A stretch of DNA of 37,193 nt, taken from Nemertoderma westbladi (lineage: Eukaryota > Xenacoelomorpha > Nemertodermatida > Nemertodermatidae). Each line of letters opens with the position of its first letter. Within the stretch, counting starts at the first letter, position 1. This document shows positions 10,306 to 20,240 of this stretch, one piece after another. The notes beneath the pieces are model-generated. The model was not told where the DNA came from. It saw only the letters and a program-made list of their open reading frames with translations, and searched no databases. The stretch lies in assembly GCA_032718475.1 (NCBI GenBank), contig JAUCBJ010005896.1, positions 1-37,193 of the forward strand, read 5' to 3'. Made by a program: the position numbers and the translations under genes.

Positions 10306-10441
10306 GCTTTTGCGGATATAACCAGTCATTTCTCCGCAATGTACCGTGTAGGTGCTTTTAGCGGACATAACAAGCCATTTTTGCCCGTTATGTCTGTATG
10401 CGTGCTTTAGCGGACATAACTAGCCATTCTGCCGCAATTCG
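10306..10441 (+). repeat. Triplicated U3 unit with GCGGAYATAAC core
   Basis: Three units of 48-50 bp start with GCTTT at 10306, 10354 and 10404. Each has GCGGATATAAC or GCGGACATAAC followed by a CCATT or TCATT motif and a CCGCAAT-like box. The same triplet is in the 3' LTR from 21873. The position at the U3 edge suggests an enhancer-type repeat; that is inference. Confidence 0.7.
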
Positions 10442-11041
10442 CTTAATACTCTAAAAGATGACTCAGATGACGCAATCTGTCAGCTGATTTAATGCCAGCG
10501 TGGAGCTTTTCTTTGTTCTTTGTTCGGCTCACTCGACCAATCAGAGCGATTTTCACTTTGTGTTGACCAGTGCATACAGAAACCCACGCAATTCAGTCAG
10601 TGTGTATCTTTCTAAGCCCAGAACACCGGCTTAGGATTCTTCTGTACTTCTGTGGAAGTTTCAGACTTTGACCTAAACCTCAGAAACATCAGATGGCTTT
10701 GATTAAAGAAACGTAAAACTATTAATGCAGCACACCGCCACATCGCGGCATTATTTTACGCAATTATTTTACACATTACGCAACGCGATTCAACTACACA
10801 TACTGACTGTTCACCGCATTATTTGATTCTGTTATTAATTGGTGTTACTGTGTTATGTTGGTATATATTGCTGATATATTTGGAGAATACCGATGAATAA
10901 TCATAAAACCCTCAATCTCTTTGATTACTAAAGGTTAGAGGAACAGGTTTACCGGTAGCAACTGCGACTTACATTATAGTGGTTTTTGTGTGAATTGAAT
11001 GCTATTTCATAATCCCTACATGTGTCAGTTGCGATCCTCCT

Positions 11042-11134
11042 TATATATGATCAAATTCAGTGATGGTCGGCAGATCAGTGCGCAGTAGTGTGAACTAGTG
11101 TGAAGTCGTGTGAAGTAGTGTGAAGGTTAATAAA
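11042..11134 (+). promoter_or_regulatory. Predicted core promoter, start site and polyadenylation signal of the 5' LTR
   Basis: TATATA at 11042-11047 is followed about 33 bp later by an initiator-like TCAGT (11075-11079), then four units of AGTGTGAA-type repeat (about 11085-11124) and AATAAA at 11129-11134. The TATA-to-initiator spacing is right for an RNA polymerase II promoter. A start near 11077 and cleavage soon after 11134 would give a very short R region of about 80 bp. The same arrangement is in the 3' LTR (TATATA 22584-22589, AATAAA 22671-22676). Confidence 0.55.
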
Positions 11135-11500
11135 GCATTTCCTAAAGAATGCGCCTTTTACGAAACTCAGTAGCCATCCAGTTGTGATTAGTATAAGTCA
11201 TAACTCTGTTTTATACTTAAAGCGCCACGTCCTAAAGGAACTGTTAATATTTCCCCGAAAGTAAATATATTGTCAGAGATTATATATTAACGATCAATCG
11301 AATAATACAGTAGGTCTACACTGCAATCACTATCAAAGCATCCGAATCCAGTCTCCCTTAACTGTGGGTGAATGGTCGCGTACAGGCTGGCTTCGGCTGA
11401 TGTACCTTCAGTACATTAAATAATTGATATACAAAAAGACACCTAAAATTGGCAGGTAAACTGCTAAAGGTCTAAAAGCGCGAACATTAATAGTTTTTAA

Positions 11501-11597
11501 ATTCTGATTGCAGCGTAGGCAATAAATATTTTGTCTATTGTTCTGGTAAGAACAATAATAGATTTTTAGATTCTTTATTGCACCGTAGGCAATAAAT
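11501..11597 (+). other. Hairpin cluster just downstream of the 5' LTR, copy B
   Basis: A direct repeat with core ATTGCNNCGTAGGCAATAAAT occurs twice, 70 bp apart (11507-11527 and 11577-11597). Each copy can fold through ATTGC/GCAAT, and the second has an 8-bp stem TTTATTGC/GCAATAAA (11574-11581, 11589-11596). Between them is a 9-bp perfect stem, TATTGTTCT (11536-11544) and AGAACAATA (11549-11557), with loop GGTA. The second hairpin corresponds to the one in copy A (8776-8798). Confidence 0.65.
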
Positions 11598-13069
11598 TCG
11601 AATGTACCGGTCGGACGGTAAACTGTAGGCCTAACTGCCTAAACACCCGAACCGGTACTTACAGGTACAGCAGTATTATTCGATTTTGATAATTATATAC
11701 CAGTAGGTCTTGATATCTAATCAGGGACGCCTGATTTTTATTGGGACTTTACTTATTTCTGTCAGTTTTATTTATTCGTAAGTGTAATGTTGAGCAGAAC
11801 TGCAGAAGGCGTGTAAGCCTGCTCAGATTGTATAAATAATTTGTAGGCTGGATTGTTGTCTGACTGTTGTTAAGTCTGAAGAGATTGCAGTGTGTGTAGA
11901 GTGTATGTCCGATAAAGTGCTAGTTAGGAAGGTAGGGGCATCCAGTGTTGTAAGGTAAATCCCCCCCGAAAGAATAAGTCGTACTACTCGGTTAGAACGC
12001 ATACTAACTAACCATTTCGGAGTCTGCATATACTGTAGTTTATTTAGGCTTGATAGTAGTCTGCCAGCGTTTGGTTTGTATTTTGTTTGTGTAGTCTGTA
12101 CGGGTAGCGTAACATTTATTATTCAGAGTTTATGCGATTATTCGCAACATACACAACCATAAGTTTATTCCTACAGTAATTGTGCTTGTTATACATACCG
12201 ATATAGTTAAATTAACCCCGGTACTACATCAGGGCTGTTTGGCGTAGGTAAAGACTGGTGATTTTATGCTCTAGTCACTCCAGCAGATACCGTGGTTCTT
12301 TTAGCTGTACAAGTATTTTTAACTGCTGGTTATTTGTTGTATAAGTACTTGTACCTAATTTAGGGTTTAGTGTACAGTGCTTTCTGAAGGTAATTAGTTT
12401 GAAGGCAGTATATTTGTGTTGTAAAGTGGTTAATAGGCACGTTAGCTATGGTTGGCTGCGGTAATTAACTTCTAGGTAGGAACACTCCGGGTACATAACG
12501 TAGTACTTATAGAGCTGCAAGCTAGAGACTATAAGTCGTCAGACGGTGGTATTTTCTTATCTAGACAACGCAATATATTTACTACTGCTTAATTATTTTC
12601 AAATACCGTAATATCCTGTCCGTTGTAATAACCAGAAATTCTAACCCCTTGTTAGGCTGGTTTGTAGATTTCTTGTAAAATTACCCCTAAAATTTGTACG
12701 TGTAATTTTTGTGTTTATTTAGAGATTGTAATCTCACCCCTTAATTGTACGTAATTTGTAGTAATAAGTAACTTAGTAAATTAGAATTATTTGTTTTAGT
12801 GTCCAACAAGTGGCACTTCACTGAGAGCGATCAGCTTCTGTGTAGTGACTCCTCACCAGAAATAATAACATTTATTTCAAATATTGTCAAAAACCCATTA
12901 TAAGGGTATATATATATTATAAATCAACTCAAACTGATTTATAAAATAGTAGGCCTGTCATACATCAATTAGGTCTTAATATCAGTTGGACTACTGCTTA
13001 ATAACAGTAATAAAGTAAAGGAAAGTAATCCTAAAATTCAGAAATTCAGTTATTCTAAAATAATTGACA

Positions 13070-13330
13070 TTACCGGTATTTATAGTAGGCTTATTATATT
13101 TATTTCTATAAATTTATGCTGAAATTATATACCGGTATTCTGTAATTAATTCTAGTCTATAATCATACTTATATATACTATAAGTGTAAGTTGTTTACCG
13201 GTACTCACGGTAGGCTTATTATATATATTCCTATATATTTATGCTGAAATTATATACCGGTATTCTGTGACAAACCCTAGTCTGTAATAATACTTATATA
13301 TATACTATAAGTAGGTGTATACCGGTATTC
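13070..13330. repeat. Array of ATACCGGTAT-type palindromes upstream of gag, copy B
   Basis: ACCGGT-centred motifs at about 13072, 13131, 13197, 13256 and 13321 are spaced 59-66 bp apart, within a degenerate AT-rich unit containing TAGGCTTATTATAT. The array has fewer units than copy A, which suggests expansion and contraction. Confidence 0.75.
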
Positions 13331-13466
13331 TAATATATTATATATATATCACGTTACACTGAGTAATGGTATCGGTAATTAATTACTAGGCTTATAGTTG
13401 ATACTGAATTACTAGACTTGCTTTAACTGTAGTTATAGTAGTAGGCATTCAACTGTACAATCAAAC

Positions 13467-15512
13467 ATGGCTGACACAAAACAAACACCATCAGATAGTC
13501 TCTTTGAAAGTGTTAGAACGAGTGTTAGACAGGGTCTTAAAAAGATCTGGGACTCAGCTAAGAGTATAGAACGTCTGAGACCAAAGTCCAAGTCCCCTCC
13601 TACTGTAAGAAAGGTCATCCCTACAGTAGTAGTGTCAGACCCTAGGCTAGTAGAGCACCATAGGTCTATCATAGGCACTAGGGCTCAAGTCAAGTGGGAC
13701 CAAGAGGCAGCTGTTAAACAGCAGCAACACCCGAGCCGAGAACCTATTTCTCAGCGGTCCGATAGCTCCAGTAGTTCAGATACTGTAGAGTTGACACCCG
13801 AGCGCGGAGCAAAGATGGCAGAAGCAGTTTATTCGGATCCACTTCTCATTCTTCCTGAAGCCGTACTCACTAGAGTATTGATTGCGGTGGAAGAACATCA
13901 AATGGATTGGGCGAGAAGTAAGCGATCGACCAAGGACAGTTATGCGGGATACACGAAGGAGGAACTGAAGTCTATTGTCGAGACGCAATGGAATTTCCCC
14001 AGACCCGGACTCCTATTTAACTTATCGGAAGCTGCCTGGGAGGACTTATACAGGATGGGAGTGACAAAGGACACTAGTGATCCAGCTGTGTGGAAGAGGT
14101 CGGCAGCAGGATATGTACAGGGATTCTTCAGCTCTTTGGAGCGATTAGAGGAACAACTGTTTCAACAACACCAAGGAGCTCAAGAGCAGGGAGATCTGCT
14201 TTATCAAGTTCGAGTAAGAATCCTAAGAATCAGACTACTCCTATCAGCCTTTGAGGAAGCTTCGAAGAGAACCCAAGACACGTTGTTGCAAGTTGCTGTC
14301 AAGACTTGGTTCCAACGGGTGAGTCTCAAGGTTCAAGGAACGACCCAATGGAAAATTCAGCTAACTGAGCGCTCAACCCACGGAGACTCAACAGACGCTA
14401 CCTTTTCTCAAGTGGAATGTGAAGCGACATCAGAGAAACCTCAGAAGAAGGATGCCATTGACATCTATCTGTCAGACTATCAACGATTTATAGGTGACGA
14501 AGAGTTGAGGAGACGGCTGGCTGGACTTAGCCCTAATAGTGAAGGAGCCAAGTTTGTGTTGGACGCATTAGATGCGGAAATGTTAGCTGCGAACCAAGCT
14601 AAATTTGATGAAAGCATCCGCATCGCTAGGGTCCAAGAAGAACAAGTAAAGAAAAAACGTATAGAAGACAGAAAGACAGCAGCAGCGGCAGCGGCAGAGG
14701 CTGAAATAAAAGCGGCAGAAGTGGAAAGAAAAGCGGCAGTGGCAGCGGCAGAAGCGGAAAGAAAAGCGGCAGAAGTGGAAAGAAAAGCGGCAGTGGCAGC
14801 GGCAGAAGCGGAAAGAAAAGCGGCAGAAGTGGAAAGAAAAGCGGCAGTGGCAGCGGCAGAAGCGGAAAGAAAAGCGGCCGAAGCGGAAAGAAAGGTAGCA
14901 GTGGCAGAAGCAGAACGGAGGGCGTCTGAAGAGACCACCCAACTAGAGTTGGAAAATCTTCAAGAGAAGCAAGACTACTTAAATAAACAGATAACAGCTA
15001 GTCAGATGCAGATGATAAGTCGATCTACTCCCAGGAGACAGGGATTTACATCATCTGATGAAGGCAATACAACAGATCCTGAAGGCGGAGGAAATAAATC
15101 TCGTTCCAGCGGACGTAGAAGGGCGCTGCACCGGCAGAAATTGCCTGATTTGCCTCCAGCCGTGAGAAGGCAACTAGCTAGTGTAGATTTGAGTAATCCT
15201 GCGCCTACAGACCAAATTATTAGGGAAGAAAGACTCCCTACTATAGTAGATGAGCCTGAAATAATTAGGCCTGTTCTCGAAGCCTCTCCCTCTGTGATAG
15301 AGACCCCTGTACTTCCAGAACCTAACTCTAAATTCCCTTTGCACAGTACTAAACTACCAGTAAATAAACAGATAACCAGTAGAATAGGCCCTGAATCCGC
15401 CCCAGTCCTGGACGCCGAGCAGGACATCAACGATTTGTTGCCCGTCGTCCCTCGTCTACCCACTACTATGTTGGCGGCTCCCGCTTCGGCGGTCGAGTGG
15501 GTGGATGAGTGA
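13467..15512 (+). CDS. gag: BEL gag N-terminal region, truncated by nonsense change and frameshift
   Basis: 681 codons from ATG, 29 residues shorter at its N-terminal variable part than nothing else visible, and collinear with residues 1 to about 660 of the copy A polyprotein. It contains a Ser-rich acidic stretch near residue 100, a conserved helical region near 115-320, and an Ala/Glu/Lys coiled coil near 410-490 built from 18-residue repeats. In copy A the frame continues into the gag core. Here an arginine codon has become TGA and one G is lost from the following G run, so the frame ends at 15512 and the downstream part is one frame away. It may be translated as a separate N-terminal gag protein. 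The role of this N-terminal extension is unknown. No membrane segment or signal peptide is evident. Confidence 0.85.
   Translation: MADTKQTPSDSLFESVRTSVRQGLKKIWDSAKSIERLRPKSKSPPTVRKVIPTVVVSDPRLVEHHRSIIGTRAQVKWDQEAAVKQQQHPSREPISQRSDSSSSSDTVELTPERGAKMAEAVYSDPLLILPEAVLTRVLIAVEEHQMDWARSKRSTKDSYAGYTKEELKSIVETQWNFPRPGLLFNLSEAAWEDLYRMGVTKDTSDPAVWKRSAAGYVQGFFSSLERLEEQLFQQHQGAQEQGDLLYQVRVRILRIRLLLSAFEEASKRTQDTLLQVAVKTWFQRVSLKVQGTTQWKIQLTERSTHGDSTDATFSQVECEATSEKPQKKDAIDIYLSDYQRFIGDEELRRRLAGLSPNSEGAKFVLDALDAEMLAANQAKFDESIRIARVQEEQVKKKRIEDRKTAAAAAAEAEIKAAEVERKAAVAAAEAERKAAEVERKAAVAAAEAERKAAEVERKAAVAAAEAERKAAEAERKVAVAEAERRASEETTQLELENLQEKQDYLNKQITASQMQMISRSTPRRQGFTSSDEGNTTDPEGGGNKSRSSGRRRALHRQKLPDLPPAVRRQLASVDLSNPAPTDQIIREERLPTIVDEPEIIRPVLEASPSVIETPVLPEPNSKFPLHSTKLPVNKQITSRIGPESAPVLDAEQDINDLLPVVPRLPTTMLAAPASAVEWVDE
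14712..14873 (+). repeat. Three tandem 54-bp repeats inside gag
   Basis: Copies start at 14712, 14766 and 14820 and encode the 18-residue unit AAEVERKAAVAAAEAERK. A diverged fourth partial unit follows at 14874. The corresponding tract of copy A (about 5383-5600, minus strand) is also Ala/Glu/Lys-rich but has a different repeat pattern, so the coiled coil has been remodelled while the frame was kept. Confidence 0.9.
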
Positions 15513-15520
15513 CGGCGGGG

Positions 15521-17473
15521 ATGGATCTCCTGCTCGGGCAGATGCAGGAGACTGTTCAACAGTTCAAGGGAACAGTAAGGGAAAGTAGGTTAGAGTTGCA
15601 AGAAGTGCAGCAGAGTATCGCGTTAGAATGCGACAAATTAGTAAATACACAAAAGGGTACACCACCGCCCCCTGTAACAATGTGTCAACCTGTTAGGTCT
15701 GAAGTATTTCATGCGCAAGGTGTGGAGCCTACACGCATCTATACTGCTAGTGAAGTAGAAACTCCTATAGTAAACCCTATTAAGGGTAATTATAAACCTG
15801 TTGACAATGATATTCCATATAGACCTGATCATAATCCGAGAAATTTATATACCGATAACTCGATATTAAATAACACGATGGCCCAAGAAAGTTTTACGCG
15901 TCAAATGGCTAGAACCGAAGCCCGTCAAGCGGTAAAAGTGGGAGAGATCGTCAAGTTCAATGGAGATGAGATGAAATGGCTACCTTTTAATGAATATTAC
16001 AAAGATAACATACAGAACTCTGTACTATCTAATGGAGAGAAACTTAGATTCCTCATCGAGTGTTTGGAAGGACCTCCCAAGTTAATGGCGTTAAAGTTTA
16101 TTGGACATCCAGATGGATTAAGACAAGTTTGGGATACACTAAACATCAGGTATGGTAATAGGACAAACATAGCTAGGTATTTGTATGCAAAATTGGTAGC
16201 ACCCCGAAAGTTCCTTAGCAGCGGGATTATAGAGTTTTCCGATGAGATTCAGGAGATCTGTAGACAATTAGACTGGTTGGGTAAGTCTCATGAATACCAG
16301 AATTCCATGGATGTAGGAGCCTTAGCATCAGCTTTACCAAAGAGTGAAGTGGGTACTCGCTGGGACAAAAAGGTTCTCTATTTGATGGACCAACAACATA
16401 GAGATCCAACCATGACGGACCTTCTGTCATTCTTAAACCGAGAGGTAAGATTACAACTCCTAAAACAGTCTAGAGAGATGACTCCTGAAAGTGAGGTAAG
16501 TGAAAAACCAGTTTCTAGGAGAAAGGTAACACCAGTGTGTTATACAGACGATGGCAAAGACCAAACCTCCCACGAGGAGAACAGCGGGAAAGACACCGAA
16601 AGATCTTATTATGTCAACAAAGTACCTAAAGACGTAAGTAAATTTAAGTCTCGAACCAGTGACAGGAGAGAACAGGTAACAACAAATTCTCCTACGTCTC
16701 CTAAAAGAATTCATGGAAGAAAGCCCGAGGAGAGAACAAGTGTGCACAACACCACACAAGGTAAGGTAAGTAACATCAAGCCCAAATGTGTATTGTGTGA
16801 CGGGCCCCATCGCTTGAGTGGGTGTGATGAATTCTTAAAGAAATCCCTAAAGGATAGACGTGATGTCATGTGGGATAAGCGGTTGTGTTATAATTGTCTC
16901 AGACGAGGACACCAACGGCGGACCTGTTACTCAGATGCTAGGTGTGCTAAGTGCGGCGCGAAACATCATATCTTGCTGCACACAGAATTTGAAAGAACCC
17001 GCACGAGTCAGGTAAGTGAGCCCGAACTACATGTCCAATTCAGTGATGTGAACGACACTGACCAAAGTTCTGAGATGGAAGGATTCTACACGGATGAATT
17101 CTCCGACGAAAACGAATCCTGTTATCTAATAAACACCGCAATGTATCGAGCACTTACGTATGAGACTGAAACCGATAGTGAGCTCCCCCTAACTATTCCG
17201 GACCGACAACCATCTCGGAAAGCGCCAACTTCCAACATAGGAATCCGGGAATTTCCCGTAGTGCAGTTGAGAGTCCACGGGTTAAAAAGGAGCTATATAG
17301 TGAACTCCCTCCTTGACTCCGGCAGCACAGGAACCTTCATCGACAAAGAACTAGCCGAAGACATCTTTGCTGGACAACCCAAGTTCCGAACTAAGTTGAA
17401 CCTTTCAGGAATTATGCAGGTTTGGAAATGCTACAGACTACTATGTAGGCGCGTTGTCCACCCCCCAGGATGA
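15521..17473 (+). CDS. gag: BEL gag core, zinc knuckles and start of protease, truncated
   Basis: The frame is open from before 15509. The ATG at 15521 is conserved as an internal Met in copy A, so it is the likely start. Counting residues from 15509: a DUF1759-type gag core near 146-250 (KFNGDEMKWLPF), three zinc knuckles from about 427 (CVLCDGPHRLSGC, CYNCLRRGHQRRTC, CAKCGAKHHILLH), and LLDSGSTGTFIDKELAEDI, the catalytic part of the A16-type aspartic protease, near 600. Compared with copy A, about 16 codons are missing just after the start. An 8-bp loss near 17427-17440 shifts the frame inside the protease, giving a stop at 17473. The gag core and nucleic-acid-binding region could still be made. 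Confidence 0.85.
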   Translation: MDLLLGQMQETVQQFKGTVRESRLELQEVQQSIALECDKLVNTQKGTPPPPVTMCQPVRSEVFHAQGVEPTRIYTASEVETPIVNPIKGNYKPVDNDIPYRPDHNPRNLYTDNSILNNTMAQESFTRQMARTEARQAVKVGEIVKFNGDEMKWLPFNEYYKDNIQNSVLSNGEKLRFLIECLEGPPKLMALKFIGHPDGLRQVWDTLNIRYGNRTNIARYLYAKLVAPRKFLSSGIIEFSDEIQEICRQLDWLGKSHEYQNSMDVGALASALPKSEVGTRWDKKVLYLMDQQHRDPTMTDLLSFLNREVRLQLLKQSREMTPESEVSEKPVSRRKVTPVCYTDDGKDQTSHEENSGKDTERSYYVNKVPKDVSKFKSRTSDRREQVTTNSPTSPKRIHGRKPEERTSVHNTTQGKVSNIKPKCVLCDGPHRLSGCDEFLKKSLKDRRDVMWDKRLCYNCLRRGHQRRTCYSDARCAKCGAKHHILLHTEFERTRTSQVSEPELHVQFSDVNDTDQSSEMEGFYTDEFSDENESCYLINTAMYRALTYETETDSELPLTIPDRQPSRKAPTSNIGIREFPVVQLRVHGLKRSYIVNSLLDSGSTGTFIDKELAEDIFAGQPKFRTKLNLSGIMQVWKCYRLLCRRVVHPPG

Positions 17474-17840
17474 ACTAGGAGAACACAGTATAAGGTCAGT
17501 AAAAATGGTGGCGATAAAGATCTTCGCTACCAGCCAAGTGGAACCTTATAACTGGGATGAAGACGATTTCACCCAGCAGCATGAGATACCTAGATTCAAC
17601 ACCGACTACCCAGGGGTACAGATACTCATCGGCCAAAATGCGCATGAGGCGCTTGTGACATTAGAGAAACGGCCTGCTCGACCGCAACCATTGCAAACCT
17701 ATGCGGGAAGAACAAGAGTAGGTTGGTACTTCACTGGACCTTCCCGTAGGACACTCATGGAAAGGCTACCCAAAGATCAGGCCTATCAGGTGAGTGAATG
17801 GGAAGAAGACATCAGTGAGGGAGAGACAACCACCAACTGA
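17454..17840 (+). pseudogene. C-terminal half of BEL protease region, shifted frame
   Basis: 128 codons continue the protease and linker sequence of copy A (ALSTPQDELGE equivalent, then GQNAHEALVTLEKRPA and RTRVGWYFTGPSRR) in a different frame from the DSGS half. A 4-bp net gain near 17825 leads to the stop at 17840. It overlaps the preceding frame by 20 bp. A product from this frame would lack the protease active site. Confidence 0.85.
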
Positions 17841-17867
17841 GGGAACACCATACTCCTCAGATAATGA

Positions 17868-17892
17868 CGATATTAACTCTAATGTAGATCAA
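17868..17892 (+). other. Deletion junction: RT and RNase H missing
   Basis: Up to about 17868 the sequence matches copy A at 2383. From about 17887 it matches copy A near 605. Around 16 bases in between match neither. About 1.76 kb is therefore missing, including the RT motif A, the YMDD box and the RNase H GDASD. Confidence 0.88.
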
Positions 17893-18524
17893 TGGAGACA
17901 TTGCCTTGGACGATTAATCCAGCCGCCATCGCTTCCAGAGGAGCAACCCCTCAAGAACCGATAGATACTCCGGACTGGTTAGGTGGACCCGACTTCCTAA
18001 GTAAAGAAGAAGATGAATGGCCTCCCCATCTTACCACGGCTGAGATCAGACAAGCCAAGGGAGCGGAGAAAGTCAAACCTAAAACCCGGACGAGTAAATC
18101 AAAGTTATTTAAACCCGCGATTGATATGTCTGTACTACACATTTCAGGGGACGACGCTGTGGGTCTAAACTCCCCCGCCACAAATAACTCTGTTGTGGAA
18201 ATCAGAGAAAGAGACTGGAAATCTGGAATACCAGACGTCTCGCAGGGATTCTCACCTCTCCGGCAGGGAGCGATAAACCACTATAGCTCCTGGAATCAGC
18301 TTTGTAAGGCCGTCGTGTATTTGAAGCGATGTTTCTATCGTCACTATTCCAGGACGAAGAGGAAACCTGGAATTGTATTCGAAACACAACAACTCAATCG
18401 CCCAGTTGGTCGTTTATGTTTACTGGAAAGAGACCGAGAACTGTCCGGAAACTATGGAAGGCAAGATACTCTTCCCACGACCACCTCCCTAATCCAACAA
18501 ACATCTAGGGACTCCCCAACGTAA
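17892..18524 (+). pseudogene. Pol remnant: RNase H end joined to integrase C-terminus
   Basis: The first codons are out of frame. After a 1-bp loss relative to copy A, the frame matches the region after RNase H (NPAAIASRGATP, then GGPDFL and PPHLTTAEIRQAKG). The match to copy A ends near 18357, equivalent to copy A position about 135. It is followed by ETQQLNRPVGRLCLLE, which resembles the RPVxxLxxLE ending typical of BEL integrases. The integrase zinc finger and catalytic core are missing. The size of this second deletion cannot be measured because copy A leaves the window. Confidence 0.8.
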
Positions 18525-20240
18525 CAGCGTCTGGAGTGGGTGTGTGACTATATTATTTTATATTATTTTATATTTGTTTTTATTATTTTATATTTATGTA
18601 TGTATTATTATGTAATTTTATTATAATCGTTTTCTTTAATTTTATTTAGCAGAATGATATTTTAGCGATTATTTAGTAGATTAGTGCAATATATATTAGT
18701 GTTTATTACTTACTTACTTATATTATATTATATATTTAGTGCAACGGCGAGAAATAATTCTTTTTCTCTTTCCTTACTGTCCGTATCATATTATAAATAC
18801 GTGACTACAGTAAGATGAAATGTCCGTACTTATTAAAGTACAATAAAGCTCCTACTATATTCAAGTCTTATTGGTAAGTAGAGTATTAGGAATGCAAAGT
18901 TCAGATCCTCGTGTCTCAGCTAAACCAAGCTCTGGGTAGACCTTGGAAACGACTTGCCTCTTCTCACTGACATTGCTTCTTGCAATATTGCTCTCATACC
19001 GTATATTAAATAATACATATAGTAGCGTGATGTCCCTTTAACAGTAGCATACAACGCAAATAAATCTGTTAAACCCTTTGACCATCTGTAATTCTAGTCG
19101 ATTAAGATATCGTGGCACCCACCGATATACTTGAAAGACAAAATTCTAGAATCAGTGGTTAACGTCCCCAGACAAGTTCTGGAATAAACCGGTGCCCATC
19201 TTAAATATTAACTATTAATATTTATAAAATCTGTCAAACAAATACAATAGAGTAAATACTTACAAGTTAACTCTAGAAAATCTATAAATTAAAATCTGTT
19301 AAATTTTAGATCCTTTAAAATTCTAGTCGATTAAGATATCGTAGCACTTACCGATACTCTTAAAAGGACAAATTTCCTAGAATCAAGGATCCCAGTCCCC
19401 AGACATGCTCTGGAATAAAATTGTGCTTATTCCATATTAAATAATAAAATTTACGGGAATAAATGTAAATTCATATCCTTTCATGAATTTGATAAATTGT
19501 CATTTTTATACAATTTATAACATTCCCAAAATTCCATTAATTAATAGATCATTGGAGCGGAGATTCACCCTATTAAGTGTATTAGTGTGCGAGAATCTCC
19601 AATATATAGTCAATAGCCGATAAAATTCATAAAATCATGTATAAAGGGGAATATTGACAATTAAAGAATTACTATTAAATAGCATCCCAGATCTGTATGC
19701 ATAAGAATTACCCTAATTCTACTGCTAGCTTTCCATAATGTCACCATGGCAACAACCACGCTAGAATTAGAAGTGAGTTAAAAGAGCAATATAAAGCTTG
19801 CCCCATTGAATAGCATGCGGAATAAATATCACACTGCTAGTATCTAGGGATACATAATAATAACATGGCATTCTGGAAGGCACTTGACTAATGGAAAAAT
19901 GGCCCGAATGTGTACAATTTGTGACAGTTGTGTGGAATTTGTGCGTTTATAGGTGAATGTTACTACTAAAGTATGTTTACAGTAGCGAGTCGCAGTTGTG
20001 AAAGTAGCCCTACCTCTGCAGTAAGAACCTGAAGTAAATCTAAGCCCTTGGGACGGACAGTGGAGTGACTCGCGCTGGTATTGTTGTCATTGTGTAGCTA
20101 CTACGTTGGCGAAAGGCACACCGGCGACAGTACATCAGCGTTGAGGATCTTGCGCTGTCCGGGGGCATTGAGGGGTAGGCAGCAACGACCGCTAGCCTAA
20201 TTATGGTTAATTATAATATCGATAAACTCATATAGCAGCT
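18525..20240 (+). other. Noncoding internal stretch of BEL copy B
   Basis: The first part (18540-18740) is very AT-rich with TATTATTTTATAT repeats. No open frame of note was found. A 220-bp-period direct repeat lies at 19073-19445. The last 200 bp before 20241 are richer in GC and could be the 5' untranslated part of the following unknown coding region; that is inference. Confidence 0.6.
19073..19445 (+). repeat. Imperfect direct repeat, two copies with 220-bp period
   Basis: Copies at about 19073-19218 and 19293-19445 share AAATCTGTTAAA, ATTCTAGTCGATTAAGATAT, GTAGCAC or GTGGCAC, CCGATA, CTAGAATCA, CCCCAGACA and CTGGAATAAA in the same order. Confidence 0.85.

Larger units (their letters stand above)
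10299..11486 (+). repeat. 5' LTR of BEL copy B (1,188 bp)
   Basis: It starts TGTAAAAGCTTTTGCGG and ends GCGCGAACA. The 3' LTR matches it end to end, which fixes both borders. It differs from the 3' LTR mainly by an extra 25 bp after the CGCGGCATTA motif near 10745-10775. U3 carries a triplicated unit (10306-10441) and paired TGACTCA and TGACGCAA motifs (10459-10475) resembling AP-1 and ATF or C/EBP sites. Confidence 0.93.
11487..13466 (+). other. Long untranslated leader of BEL copy B
   Basis: About 1.98 kb without a long open frame lies between the LTR and the gag ATG. It is the inverted counterpart of 6763-8814. Short repeated hairpins lie at the LTR end and an ACCGGT array at the gag end. 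Confidence 0.8.

Noticed and set aside
14480-14942. Minus-strand Ser/Ala- and Phe/Arg/Cys-rich frames
   Set aside because: Antisense shadows of the 54-bp repeats in gag of copy B.
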